DNA from: Methyloversatilis sp.
GTDB taxonomy: Bacteria > Pseudomonadota > Gammaproteobacteria > Burkholderiales > Rhodocyclaceae
Length of the DNA stretch: 64,000 nucleotides
Assembly (NCBI RefSeq): GCF_030698125.1
Contig: NZ_JAUYNV010000019.1
Coordinates: 62,001-126,000 of the forward strand
Direction of reading: 5' to 3'
Shown here: in pieces, positions 9,289 through 18,821 of the stretch
How the letters are laid out: every line of letters starts with the position of its first letter
How positions within the stretch are numbered: position 1 is the first letter of the stretch
The notes under the pieces: model-generated
Seen by the model: the letters and a program-made list of their open reading frames with translations, nothing else
Told to the model about the DNA's origin: nothing
Database searches by the model: none
Translations under genes and position numbers: made by a program

Positions 9289-10503
9289 ATGCGCATCCTG
9301 CACGTACTCGATCATTCCATTCCGCTGCACAGCGGCTACACGTTCCGTACCGCCGCCATCCTGCGCGAGCAGCGCAAACTGGGCTGGGACACGCACCACG
9401 TCACCGGCGTCAAGCACACGGCGCCCGGGCCGCTGGTGGAAGACGTCGACGGACTGATCTTTCACCGTACACCGTGGTCGCCAGGCACGCTCGAACGCGT
9501 GCCGGTGCTGCGTGAGCGCGCACAGATGCGTGCGCTGGAACAGCGCCTGCTCGAGGTCGCGCGCGACGTCAGGCCCGATGTGCTGCACGCGCACTCACCG
9601 GTGCTCAATGCCTTTCCGGCACTGCGCGTCGGCCGGCAACTGGGCATCCCCGTGGTCTACGAAATACGCGCCTTCTGGGAAGATGCGGCGGTCGATCATG
9701 GCACCACCACCGAAGGCAGCCTGCGTTATCGCGCTACCCGCGCAATGGAAACGCGTGCCGTGCGAGCAGTCGATGCGGTCACGACCATCTGCGAGGGCTT
9801 GCGGCTCGATCTCGCCGGGCGGGGCATACCCGCATCGAAGATCACCGTCATTCCCAATGCGGTCGATGTCGAGAATTTCGCCTTCGGCGTCCCGGGCGAC
9901 GAGGCGCTGCGCGCCGAACTCGGCCTGGTCGGCAAACGCGTGCTCGGCTTCATCGGGTCCTTCTACGCCTACGAGGGGCTGGACCTGCTGCTGCGCGCGC
10001 TGCCGGCCATCCTCGAGATGGCACCCGATGTTGCCCTGCTGCTGACCGGCGGCGGCCCGCAGGAAGCCAATCTGAAGCAACTCGCCGGGGAGCTCGGTCT
10101 GCAGAAACACGTGATCTTCACCGGCCGGGTACCGCACGCCGATGTACAGCGTTACTACAACCTGGTCGATGTGCTGGTCTATCCGCGCCATTCGATGCGT
10201 CTGACCGAGCTCGTCACACCGCTCAAACCGCTCGAGGCGATGGCCCAGGGACGGCTGCTGGTGGCGTCCGATGTCGGTGGCCACCGCGAACTCATTCGCG
10301 ACGGCGAGACCGGCATCCTGTTCCGTGCCGGTGACGCCGACGATCTCGCGCGCAGCGTGCTGCGTCTGCTCGGCATGCACGAAAGCTGGCCGTTGCTGCG
10401 TGCGGCCGGCCGACGTTTCGTCGAGAACGAGCGCACATGGAAGGCGTCCGTTGCGCGTTATGGCGATGTATACGGCGCCCTGCGGAGAGCTGCCGCCGCA
10501 TGA
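9289..10503 (+). CDS. Glycosyltransferase, exosortase A system-associated (TIGR04063-like, GT4)
   Basis: MRILHVLDHSIPLHSGYTFRTAAIL, GFIGSFYAYEGLDLLLRALP, VYPRHSMRLTELVTPLKPLEAMAQGR. Confidence 0.9.
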   Translation: MRILHVLDHSIPLHSGYTFRTAAILREQRKLGWDTHHVTGVKHTAPGPLVEDVDGLIFHRTPWSPGTLERVPVLRERAQMRALEQRLLEVARDVRPDVLHAHSPVLNAFPALRVGRQLGIPVVYEIRAFWEDAAVDHGTTTEGSLRYRATRAMETRAVRAVDAVTTICEGLRLDLAGRGIPASKITVIPNAVDVENFAFGVPGDEALRAELGLVGKRVLGFIGSFYAYEGLDLLLRALPAILEMAPDVALLLTGGGPQEANLKQLAGELGLQKHVIFTGRVPHADVQRYYNLVDVLVYPRHSMRLTELVTPLKPLEAMAQGRLLVASDVGGHRELIRDGETGILFRAGDADDLARSVLRLLGMHESWPLLRAAGRRFVENERTWKASVARYGDVYGALRRAAAA

Positions 10504-11606
10504 GCTTCGACGGCCTGCGGCTGATGCTGGTCGGGCCGTTGCCCCCACCGGCGGGCGGCATGGCAAACCAGACACGTCAGCTGGCCGACAAACTTGCCCT
10601 GGAGGGCGCAAAGGTCGAACTGGTCCAGACCAACGCGCCCTACCGGCCGGCGTGGCTCGGCGGCATGCCGGGCGTCCGCGCCATCGCGCGGTTGCTGCCC
10701 TACCTGGCTGCGTTGTGGCGCGCTGCCGCTCGCAACGACGTCATGCATGTCATGGCCAATTCCGGCTGGTCGTGGCACCTTTTCGCGGCACCCGCCATCT
10801 GGATCGGCTGGCTGCGTGCTTGTCCGGTCATCGTGAATTATCGCGGCGGTGAGGCTGAACCCTTTCTCATGAAGCACGCCTCCGTGGTCAGACTGAGCAT
10901 GGCAAAGGCGGCCCTGCTGGTCGTGCCATCCGGTTTCCTGCAGGGCGTTTTCGGGCGTTTCGGCATGACGGCCACCATCCTGCCGAATGCCGTTGATGTC
11001 GAGCGCTTCTCGTCGACACCGCCCCGTCCGTGCGGTACCGCCCCGCATCTGGTGGTCACCCGCAATCTCGAAGCGATCTACGATAACGAAACAGCCATTC
11101 GCGCACTCGATCTCTTTCGCAGGCAATTCACCGGGGCGCGTCTGACGCTCGCCGGTGAAGGACCGGAAAAACCAAGGCTCGAAGCACTCGCGCTCGAACT
11201 CGGACTGCGTGAAGCCATCGTTTTCGCCGGCCGCCTCGACCGGGATCACGTGGTCGCCCTGTATGGATGCGCGGACGTGATGATCAATCCTTCCCGCGTG
11301 GACAACACGCCCAACTCCGTGCTCGAAGCCCTCGCTTGCGGCGTACCTGTCGTCAGCACCGATGTCGGCGGCGTGCCCTTCCTCGTGGAAGATGGCCGAA
11401 CTGCGCTTCTGGTGCCGCCCGGTGATCCGCAGGCCATGTGCGATGCGCTGATCCGGTTGTTCACCACCGACGGGCTGATCCATCGACTGCACGAAGCCGG
11501 GCTGGCGCACGTCGCACAGTTTTCCTGGCCAGCGGTGCGCCGGCGCCTGGCCGATACCTACAGCACCGTGCTGCCAGCCACAGACCGCAGGCCCGACAAA
11601 AGGTAG
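10500..11606 (+). CDS. Glycosyltransferase family 4 protein
   Basis: LMLVGPLPPPAGGMANQTRQLADKL, INPSRVDNTPNSVLEALACGVPVVSTDVGGVPFLV; ATGA-type overlap with upstream gene. Confidence 0.9.
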   Translation: MSFDGLRLMLVGPLPPPAGGMANQTRQLADKLALEGAKVELVQTNAPYRPAWLGGMPGVRAIARLLPYLAALWRAAARNDVMHVMANSGWSWHLFAAPAIWIGWLRACPVIVNYRGGEAEPFLMKHASVVRLSMAKAALLVVPSGFLQGVFGRFGMTATILPNAVDVERFSSTPPRPCGTAPHLVVTRNLEAIYDNETAIRALDLFRRQFTGARLTLAGEGPEKPRLEALALELGLREAIVFAGRLDRDHVVALYGCADVMINPSRVDNTPNSVLEALACGVPVVSTDVGGVPFLVEDGRTALLVPPGDPQAMCDALIRLFTTDGLIHRLHEAGLAHVAQFSWPAVRRRLADTYSTVLPATDRRPDKR

Positions 11607-11677
11607 TCTTCGTCCTCCCGGTGCAGCGGTTTTCCTGCGCCCGGCAGCAGGCCCGAACAATCCACATTCCCTCATCG

Positions 11678-13036
11678 ATGTCACAGGCGCGGCGCTTCCC
11701 GAATTTAATCTCTTCGGTCATTTTTCCGCTGCAGGAAAAGCTGAAGGGACACACCACAGTGGCGGACCGGCGCGCGCTTGAGCAGTCGCAATGGTGGTCG
11801 CCCGAAAGGCTCGAAGCGCATCGTGTCGAGCGGCTGCGGTCCCTGCTTGTCCGCGCCGGATCTCATGTGCCGTATTACCGCGATCTGTTTGCCCGGATAG
11901 GGCTTGATCCGGCACGCGTTGCGTCAACCGCCGATCTGCAGCGGCTCCCGTTTCTCGACAAGCCGCTGATCCGCGAGCACACGGAGGCGCTCAAGGCCGA
12001 TGACGCGCGCGGACTGGTGCGCTTCAACACGGGTGGCTCAAGCGGCGTACCGCTGATCTTCTTCATCGGTTCCGAGCGCGTCAGTCGCGATGTCGCCGCC
12101 AAGTGGCGGGCGACGCGCTGGTGGGGCGTCGATATCGGTGATCCGGAAGTGGTGCTGTGGGGCAGTCCGATCGAGCTCGGTTCGCAGGACCGGATCCGCC
12201 GCTGGCGCGACGCCCTGATGCGTACCCGGCTGTTTCCCGCATTCGAAATGTCGGACCGGAAAGTGGTCGATTTCATTGCGCAGTTTCGCGCGATGCGTCC
12301 GCGCATGCTGTTCGGCTATCCATCGGCTTTCGCGCACATTGCCCGCTACGCGCAACGCACCGGAGAGCGGCTGGACGATCTGGGCATCAAAGTGGTGTTC
12401 GTGACGTCCGAGCGGCTGTACGACCATCAGCGGGCACTGATCGAGCAGGTATTCGGCGCCCCGGTGGCGAACGGTTACGGCGGTCGCGACGCAGGGTTTA
12501 TCGCGCACCAGTGCCCGCACGGATCGATGCACATCACCGCCGAAGACATCATTGTCGAAATCGTGGATGCGCAAGGGCGCGTGTTGCCGCCCGGCCAGTC
12601 CGGGGAGATAGTGGTGACCCACCTCGCGACAGGCGATTTTCCCTTCATCCGCTATCGCACCGGCGATGTCGGCACGCTGGGCGAACAGCCCTGCGGCTGC
12701 GGCCGCACGCTGCCGGTACTGCAGAAAATCGAAGGCCGCAGCACGGACTTCATCGTCGCGCAGGACGGTACCGTGATGCACGGGTTGGCGCTCATCTACG
12801 TGGTGCGCGACATGCCCGGCGTGAGCGCTTTTCGCATCGAGCAGGAAAGTCTCGAACTCACGCGCGTACGCATCGTCACCGATGACGACTTTCCGCAGGA
12901 CGGCGATGAACGGATACGGGCGGGTATGAAGGCGCGTCTCGGAAGTGCGGTGGATGTCGTGGTTGAACACGTCGTCCAGATCCCGGCCGAGGGGTCGGGG
13001 AAGTTCCGCTATGTCATCAGCAAGGTGAAGACGTGA
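11678..13036 (+). CDS. Phenylacetate-CoA ligase (PaaK/CapK)-like adenylate-forming enzyme
   Basis: NTGGSSGVPLIF, YGGRDAGFIAHQCPHGSMHITAEDIIVEI, GEIVVTHLATGDFPFIRYRTGDVG; in-frame ATG at 11678 (ORF 11438 start overlaps upstream GT). Confidence 0.88.
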   Translation: MSQARRFPNLISSVIFPLQEKLKGHTTVADRRALEQSQWWSPERLEAHRVERLRSLLVRAGSHVPYYRDLFARIGLDPARVASTADLQRLPFLDKPLIREHTEALKADDARGLVRFNTGGSSGVPLIFFIGSERVSRDVAAKWRATRWWGVDIGDPEVVLWGSPIELGSQDRIRRWRDALMRTRLFPAFEMSDRKVVDFIAQFRAMRPRMLFGYPSAFAHIARYAQRTGERLDDLGIKVVFVTSERLYDHQRALIEQVFGAPVANGYGGRDAGFIAHQCPHGSMHITAEDIIVEIVDAQGRVLPPGQSGEIVVTHLATGDFPFIRYRTGDVGTLGEQPCGCGRTLPVLQKIEGRSTDFIVAQDGTVMHGLALIYVVRDMPGVSAFRIEQESLELTRVRIVTDDDFPQDGDERIRAGMKARLGSAVDVVVEHVVQIPAEGSGKFRYVISKVKT

Positions 13037-13051
13037 TGGCGGTGGTGGGAC

Positions 13052-14404
13052 ATGCGTGACATCGTCGTCACGCTCGCCGTCTTCGGCGTGTTGCCTTTCG
13101 TGCTGCGCTTTCCATGGTTGGGCATATTGCTGTTCACCTGGCTCAGCCTGATGAATCCGCACCGCATGGCCTATGGCTTTGCACTGAATCTGCCGTTTGC
13201 GATGATCGTCGCGCTGACCACGCTCGTGGCGCTGCTTTTCTCCAAGGAAATCAAAAAGATAATCTGGACCCGCGAAACGGTGGTCCTGTTGATTTTCGTC
13301 CTGTGGATGTGCGTCACAACCATTTTTTCGATGTATCCAGTGGTGGCTGTCGCACAGCTGGAAAAAGTGCTGAAGATTCAGTTGATGATCTTCGTGGCGC
13401 TCATCCTGATGCGCAGCTTCGACCGCATCGAAGCCTTGATCTGCATGTGCGCAGCATCCATCGGCTTCTACGGTTTCAAGGGCGGTATCTTCACGATTCT
13501 GAAAGGTGGTTCGAATCGTGTTCAGGGACCACCCGGAACGTTCATCGAGGGCAACAACGAGATCGGCCTGGCCATGGCGATGACCGTGCCACTGCTGTTC
13601 TTCGTTCGTTCGCGTGTCGTCAATCCAACGCTCAAACTTTTCATGACGGTATGGACTGTGCTGACCGCGTTCGCTGCCATCGGTACGCAGTCGCGCGGCG
13701 CCCTGCTGGGCATGGCAGCAATGACGGCGTTCGTCTGGATCAACAGCCGGAACAAGTTGTTCAGTGGATTCCTGATCGCTTTGACAGGGCTTTCGATAGC
13801 GGCCTTCATGCCGGAGTCATGGTATGAGCGCATGGGTACCATCAAGACGCACGACGAGGATGCATCGGCGATTGGCCGTGTGAATGCGTGGTGGACCAGT
13901 TTCAACATGGCCAAGGACCGAATATTCGGCGGAGGCTTCGATTGCTGGCAGTCGTTGACTTTCTCCATGTACGCGCCCGATCCATCGAATGTCCGGGACG
14001 TCCACAGCATTACCTTCGAAGTCCTGGGAGAACACGGCTTCATTGGTTTGGCGCTGTTCTTCACCCTGGGATTGCTTACCTGGCTCAGTGCCGGCTGGTC
14101 CGCCCGACAGGCACGTCGCATGCCGGACATCGCGTGGGTGGCCGACATGATGCGTATGGTGCAGGTCAGTCTTATCGCCTATGCGACAGCCGGCCAGTTT
14201 CTCGGTCTCGCATACTTCGATTATTACTACATGCTGATCGTGGCAGTCGCCTCGACAACCTGGCTCATCAAGCGGCGCCTCGCAGGCCTTTCCGACGACG
14301 AATGGTCCAGAACCCGTCCCGAAGGCTTCCTGAAGGGGGGTCGCCTTGATCTTCCGTGGCCCTGGAAAAAGCGCGGGTCAGCGCTTGCCCGTCAGGACTA
14401 TTAG
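13052..14404 (+). CDS. Putative O-glycosylation ligase / Wzy-like, exosortase A system-associated (TIGR03097-like)
   Basis: Polytopic membrane protein; FTWLSLMNPHRMAYGFALNLPFAMIVA, PPGTFIEGNNEIGLAMAM, YDYYY-like C-terminal TM region. Confidence 0.9.
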   Translation: MRDIVVTLAVFGVLPFVLRFPWLGILLFTWLSLMNPHRMAYGFALNLPFAMIVALTTLVALLFSKEIKKIIWTRETVVLLIFVLWMCVTTIFSMYPVVAVAQLEKVLKIQLMIFVALILMRSFDRIEALICMCAASIGFYGFKGGIFTILKGGSNRVQGPPGTFIEGNNEIGLAMAMTVPLLFFVRSRVVNPTLKLFMTVWTVLTAFAAIGTQSRGALLGMAAMTAFVWINSRNKLFSGFLIALTGLSIAAFMPESWYERMGTIKTHDEDASAIGRVNAWWTSFNMAKDRIFGGGFDCWQSLTFSMYAPDPSNVRDVHSITFEVLGEHGFIGLALFFTLGLLTWLSAGWSARQARRMPDIAWVADMMRMVQVSLIAYATAGQFLGLAYFDYYYMLIVAVASTTWLIKRRLAGLSDDEWSRTRPEGFLKGGRLDLPWPWKKRGSALARQDY

Positions 14405-14445
14405 CGTTGTGCCAAGGACGTCGATGGGTTGAACGGCCTCGCGGC

Positions 14446-15633
14446 TCAGCGACGTAACTGGTCGCAGACGATGCGTGTCTTTTCCATAACCGCCTGCCAT
14501 GAAAACTCGCGATGTGCCCGCTCCTGCGCACGCGCGGCGCATTGCGCGCCGAAGTCGCTGGCGGGATCGAGCAGGGCGAACAGTGCCTCGCCGATCGCGG
14601 CGACCGATTCGCCATCGCAGCGCAAGCCGGTTGTGCCATGAAGCACCGCCGAGCCGGTGCCGCCTGCATTGCCGGCGAGTGAGGCCCGGCCACAGGCTGC
14701 GGCTTCGATGTAGACCATGCCGAAACCTTCGGTGTCGTTGCCCACGTCGCGGTTCGGCATCGCAAAAAGATCACTCGCGGCGTACCAGAGCGGCAGATCG
14801 TCTGCGCTGACGCCGCCCAGGAGGTGAATGCGCCCCGGCATCGGCGAGTTGGCGCGCATGTCCTCGAGATACTGTTGATCCTCTCCCTTGCCGATGATTG
14901 CGTGATGAGCATCGAGTCCGCGCCTGACCAGGTCGGGGATGGCCTGCATGACATGGTCGAAGCCCTTGCGGCGCGACAATCGCCCCACCGACAGCACCAG
15001 CCGGGACGACGGTTGCAGCCCGATTGAGGCGCGCAGCGCGCTGCCATCGAGTCCGGGTCGGAAACGCAGGGTATCTGCCCCCGGATTGATGATGACAACG
15101 CGGTCGGGCGCTACGCCCATGTCGAGCAGCAGGTTGCGCGTGAATTCACCATTGGCGATGACCAGTTGCGCGGACGTGTAGGCCTTGGTCATCGCCTTTA
15201 CCCGGCGCGGATGCCGCCAGGTCGTGATTTCCTCGCCGTGGGCGTAGATGACGACCGGCAGGCGCAACAGGCGTCCGGCGTGCACGGCCACGAGTCCCTC
15301 CGGCAGCACACGCCCGGCATGGATCTGCGTGACCGGATTGCGCCATCCGACCGACATGGCCTTGAGGAAGAACTCCGCATAGACCGGCAGGGATTCCGGG
15401 CGCATCCATTCGTAGCGTTTCAGCCCGAGCCGATGGATGGTGTTCGGACTCGAGCGGTCGTGATCGTCCGCACCTTCGACGTCTGCCGTCAGGATGTGGG
15501 TGCCGGTGCCGCCCATGCGGCGATAGACCTCGTCGAACCACACGGCTGTTCCGCCCTTGGTCGGCTGGAACAGCTCGGTGATCACCAGATAGCGCGCGTC
15601 GGGCGCCTTCGCGGAAGGGTCGGTCGCTGTCAT
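14446..15633 (-). CDS. Glycosyltransferase family 4 protein
   Basis: LVITELFQPTKGGTAVWFDEVYRRMGG, SVGRLSRRKGFDHVMQAI, NDTEGFGMVYIEAAACGRASLAGNAGG. Confidence 0.9.
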   Translation of the reverse strand: MTATDPSAKAPDARYLVITELFQPTKGGTAVWFDEVYRRMGGTGTHILTADVEGADDHDRSSPNTIHRLGLKRYEWMRPESLPVYAEFFLKAMSVGWRNPVTQIHAGRVLPEGLVAVHAGRLLRLPVVIYAHGEEITTWRHPRRVKAMTKAYTSAQLVIANGEFTRNLLLDMGVAPDRVVIINPGADTLRFRPGLDGSALRASIGLQPSSRLVLSVGRLSRRKGFDHVMQAIPDLVRRGLDAHHAIIGKGEDQQYLEDMRANSPMPGRIHLLGGVSADDLPLWYAASDLFAMPNRDVGNDTEGFGMVYIEAAACGRASLAGNAGGTGSAVLHGTTGLRCDGESVAAIGEALFALLDPASDFGAQCAARAQERAHREFSWQAVMEKTRIVCDQLRR

Positions 15634-15636
15634 GAC

Positions 15637-17508
15637 TCAGGTGTCCAGTCGGGCCTGCGGATGCGACTGCAGCCATTGTTCGAGCATCATCAGCACCCAG
15701 ATCATCACGCCGTAATACGAGGCATGTTCGCTGCGGTGTCGTTCCAGAAGATGTTGCACGAACTCGGGTTTCACCACGCGGCGCTCTACCAGTGCATCGA
15801 GCGAATCCTTTGCCAGGCGGCCAAGTTGTGCATCCTGCTGCATCCACAGTCCGAACGGCAGCCCGAATCCGTGCTTCGATTTCGTGAGGACCGCCTGCGG
15901 CAGGAAGTCCTTCAGCGCATCCTTGAAGAACCAGCGCAACTGACCGTCGCGTACCTTGTAGTTCGCGGGCAATGGGGCCGAGAACGCCATGAGCCGCTCG
16001 TCGAGCAATGGATAGCGCACGTCGATGTCCGCCAGTTCGCACATGCGCGACACCTTGCGCAGATCGCTGTCGGCCAGCGTCTGTTTCAGATCAAGATGCA
16101 TCATGCGGTCGACCATCGCGGTCGAACGGGTGCGCCCGTAAACCTCGCGTGCGAATTCCCGGGGTCTGTGCGGATTGAGTCCGGACAGCAGGCGATCCTG
16201 CAATATCCGGCTGGCACCTTCGCGTTCGACATGATTGAACACTTCCATGCGATCGGGCAGAGGTATGCGGGCGCGATTGACGTAGTTGCGCGCGCGCCGG
16301 AATACACCGATCGCCAGTGCATCGGGCAGATTGCCGAACACGCCGTCCAGCACACCGCGCAGCGGCCCAGGCAGGCGCCCGTAACGTTCGAAAACCTCCT
16401 GATCGGCGTAGCGGGCGTTACCCCCGAAGATTTCGTCACCGCCGTCGCCGGCGAGCATCAGCGTGCGACCGCTGTCGCGCGCCATGCGGGCGCACAGGAA
16501 GGTCGGCACGGCCGACGCATTGCCGAACGGCTCGTCGTACAGCGCCGCGATCCTGGGGATTGCCTCCGTCACGTCGGCGGACGTCACATAGTATTCATGG
16601 GGCCTGCAGCCGAAATGAGAGGACGCGATGCGGGCGTACTCCATTTCATCGAAGCCGTCCGCATCGAAGCCGATGGAGTAGGTGTGCGGACCGTGTCCGG
16701 CGACGCGTGCCATGACGCCGGCGACCGTCGAACTGTCGGTGCCACCGCTCAGGAAGGCGCCTACTTCTTCTCCGGTGCCGATGCCTCGAACGGACTGTTC
16801 AAGCAGTTCGCGGAAGCGCGCCGCGTGGCGTTCGTAGTCGTCGCCCGCCGCTTCGTCGTAAGGCATGCTCCAGTAAAAGCCGGTTTCTGCCGTCGTGCCG
16901 CTCAGGTGCAGGTATTGCGCAGGCAGCAGTTTCCACACATCCCGGTAGATCGTCGCGGGTGCCGGGACCATGTGACTGTAGAGATAGTCATAGACCGACT
17001 GCGGGTCGACGTCGGCCGCGACTTCGGGGTGTGCCGTCACGGCATCAGCGGTGGCGCCGAATACCAGCGTCGATCCGCGTCGTGCGTAGCAGAGCGTGTG
17101 CGTGCCGACGCGGTCGATTGCCAGCAGAGCCTCGCCGCGGTCACTGTCGAGCAGGGCAATCGAAAAGCTACCGTGCAGGTGTTCAAGCAGCGAATGTCCG
17201 CGCTCTCTCCAGGCATGCAGCACCGACTGGGCCATGCCGGTGTGCGCGGCGCGCTCGCGCAACGCTGCGTCAGACCAGGTGGGGCGTCCGGCCAGCGCGA
17301 GCAACAGCCCGCCGTCCTTGCACACTTCCGTTTCACCGGGCGTCGCGCGCACGGCAGTCGCGCACCCTGCGCCGAGCCGGTATTGCAGCGCAGACGACGA
17401 CAGACCGCCGAGCCGATCGCCCATGAGGCGTATGCCAGCCGATGGGTCGGACATCCGTGGCGAGCCGGCACGCGTGCCCTCAAGCCAGCCGCAAATCTTG
17501 CTCATCAT
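15637..17508 (-). CDS. Asparagine synthetase-like amidotransferase with degenerate glutaminase domain
   Basis: FLSGGTDSSTVAGVMA, LAGDGGDEIFGGNARYAD, KHGFGLPF present. N-terminus MMSKICGW lacks Cys at position 2; HRGPD and NGEIYN not visible. Confidence 0.85.
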   Translation of the reverse strand: MMSKICGWLEGTRAGSPRMSDPSAGIRLMGDRLGGLSSSALQYRLGAGCATAVRATPGETEVCKDGGLLLALAGRPTWSDAALRERAAHTGMAQSVLHAWRERGHSLLEHLHGSFSIALLDSDRGEALLAIDRVGTHTLCYARRGSTLVFGATADAVTAHPEVAADVDPQSVYDYLYSHMVPAPATIYRDVWKLLPAQYLHLSGTTAETGFYWSMPYDEAAGDDYERHAARFRELLEQSVRGIGTGEEVGAFLSGGTDSSTVAGVMARVAGHGPHTYSIGFDADGFDEMEYARIASSHFGCRPHEYYVTSADVTEAIPRIAALYDEPFGNASAVPTFLCARMARDSGRTLMLAGDGGDEIFGGNARYADQEVFERYGRLPGPLRGVLDGVFGNLPDALAIGVFRRARNYVNRARIPLPDRMEVFNHVEREGASRILQDRLLSGLNPHRPREFAREVYGRTRSTAMVDRMMHLDLKQTLADSDLRKVSRMCELADIDVRYPLLDERLMAFSAPLPANYKVRDGQLRWFFKDALKDFLPQAVLTKSKHGFGLPFGLWMQQDAQLGRLAKDSLDALVERRVVKPEFVQHLLERHRSEHASYYGVMIWVLMMLEQWLQSHPQARLDT

Positions 17509-17560
17509 TGTTCCTTTTCAAGCCGGACGCAGCCGGTGACTGTGGTGCCACGGCGCATCT

Positions 17561-18787
17561 TCATTGTTTTGTTCCAAGCAGATCGGCGTAAAGCCGGCAG
17601 TAGTTGCCCGCGACGGCCTCCAGCGAGAACAACTGTTCGGTGACGCGTCGACCGTTGGCGCCGAGTCTGCGGCCATCGGGTGACAAGGCATCGGTCACGG
17701 CGGTCGCCAGTGCAGCGACGTCATCTTGCGGATAGGTATAACCCGTTTCGCCGGGCTTGATCAGTTCGCGCGTTCCGCTCACGTCGGCGGCGACGCAGGG
17801 AAGACCACACGCCATCGCTTCGAGCACGACGTTGGGCAGGCCTTCGCGGCGCGACGGCAGCACTAGCAGGTCGGCCGCCCTCAGATAGGTGTCGATGCCC
17901 GCGCTGTAGGGGCGCAGACGGAAGCGACGAGGCGCGCTGTCCTGCAGGGCCTGCAGGCGCGCCAGCAATTTGCCTTCCGGATCTTCACGACTTTGCGGGC
18001 CGATCGCGACCAGCAGCGCTTCGGTGCCGAAGGCATCGTGCGCGACCCATTGTGTGGCCAGCCACTCGATGTTCTTGCGTCCGTCCATGACTCCGGCGTA
18101 AAGCGCCAGTGGTTGATTGAGCGGAAGGTCGAGCTGCGCGCGCAAGGCGGACCGGGTGTCATCGCCGGCTGGATGGAACAGCGTCGTATCCACCCCGTTG
18201 GGCAGATAGTGAATGCGCTCCGGGCAAACGCCGCAGTCCCGGAATTCGCGGGTCAGATCGCCGCTGATCGCCACGCAGGCGTCCACCTGCCGCAGCAGCG
18301 CGAGGTGCAGCCGACCGGACAGCGAAGTGCCCACGCTGTGCAGGTCATCGCTGGCCAGACTTGCCTTGACGATGGACTTGAGACCCGCGGCACGGGCGAG
18401 CGGCCCGACGATGGCATTCGTGTAATAGGCGCCGTGGCTGTGCAACAGGTCGAAATCCTTCCGTCGTCGCCATACGTAGGCCCAAAGGTTCGCCCACAGC
18501 CGCAGCTCGCGATGTTTGCTGCCTCGCCCTGCATAGAGGCGCGTGACCGGAAAACCATCCACGACATCCTGCTCCGGCAGGCCGCGCCAGCGCACGGTGA
18601 CGAACTCGACGTGGTGGCCCAGCCGCCGAAGCTGCCGTGCCAGCATCAGCGCCTGCTGCGCCGCACCGCTGAATTCCGGCGGGAAGTAGGTCGAGTACAT
18701 GAGTACGCGCAGCGGGCGCGCCGGGTCTTCCGCAACCGGCGTGCTGTCTTGCAGATGGCGGGTGGTCGATGCGCTGGGCAGGCTCAT
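17561..18787 (-). CDS. Glycosyltransferase family 4 protein
   Basis: YFPPEFSGAAQQALMLARQLRRLGH, LYAGVMDGRKNIEWL, LPSRREGLPNVVLEAMACGLPCVAADVSGTRELI. Confidence 0.92.
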   Translation of the reverse strand: MSLPSASTTRHLQDSTPVAEDPARPLRVLMYSTYFPPEFSGAAQQALMLARQLRRLGHHVEFVTVRWRGLPEQDVVDGFPVTRLYAGRGSKHRELRLWANLWAYVWRRRKDFDLLHSHGAYYTNAIVGPLARAAGLKSIVKASLASDDLHSVGTSLSGRLHLALLRQVDACVAISGDLTREFRDCGVCPERIHYLPNGVDTTLFHPAGDDTRSALRAQLDLPLNQPLALYAGVMDGRKNIEWLATQWVAHDAFGTEALLVAIGPQSREDPEGKLLARLQALQDSAPRRFRLRPYSAGIDTYLRAADLLVLPSRREGLPNVVLEAMACGLPCVAADVSGTRELIKPGETGYTYPQDDVAALATAVTDALSPDGRRLGANGRRVTEQLFSLEAVAGNYCRLYADLLGTKQ

Positions 18788-18821
18788 GCAGGCCGGGGGC
18801 GGACGGGTACTTGACTGGGCG

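Noticed and set aside
15166-17643. 825-aa plus-strand ORF
   Set aside because: Antisense to the minus-strand asparagine-synthetase-like gene, which has clear motifs; the ORF translation is Arg/Gly/His/Val-rich with no recognisable domain. Typical high-GC shadow ORF.
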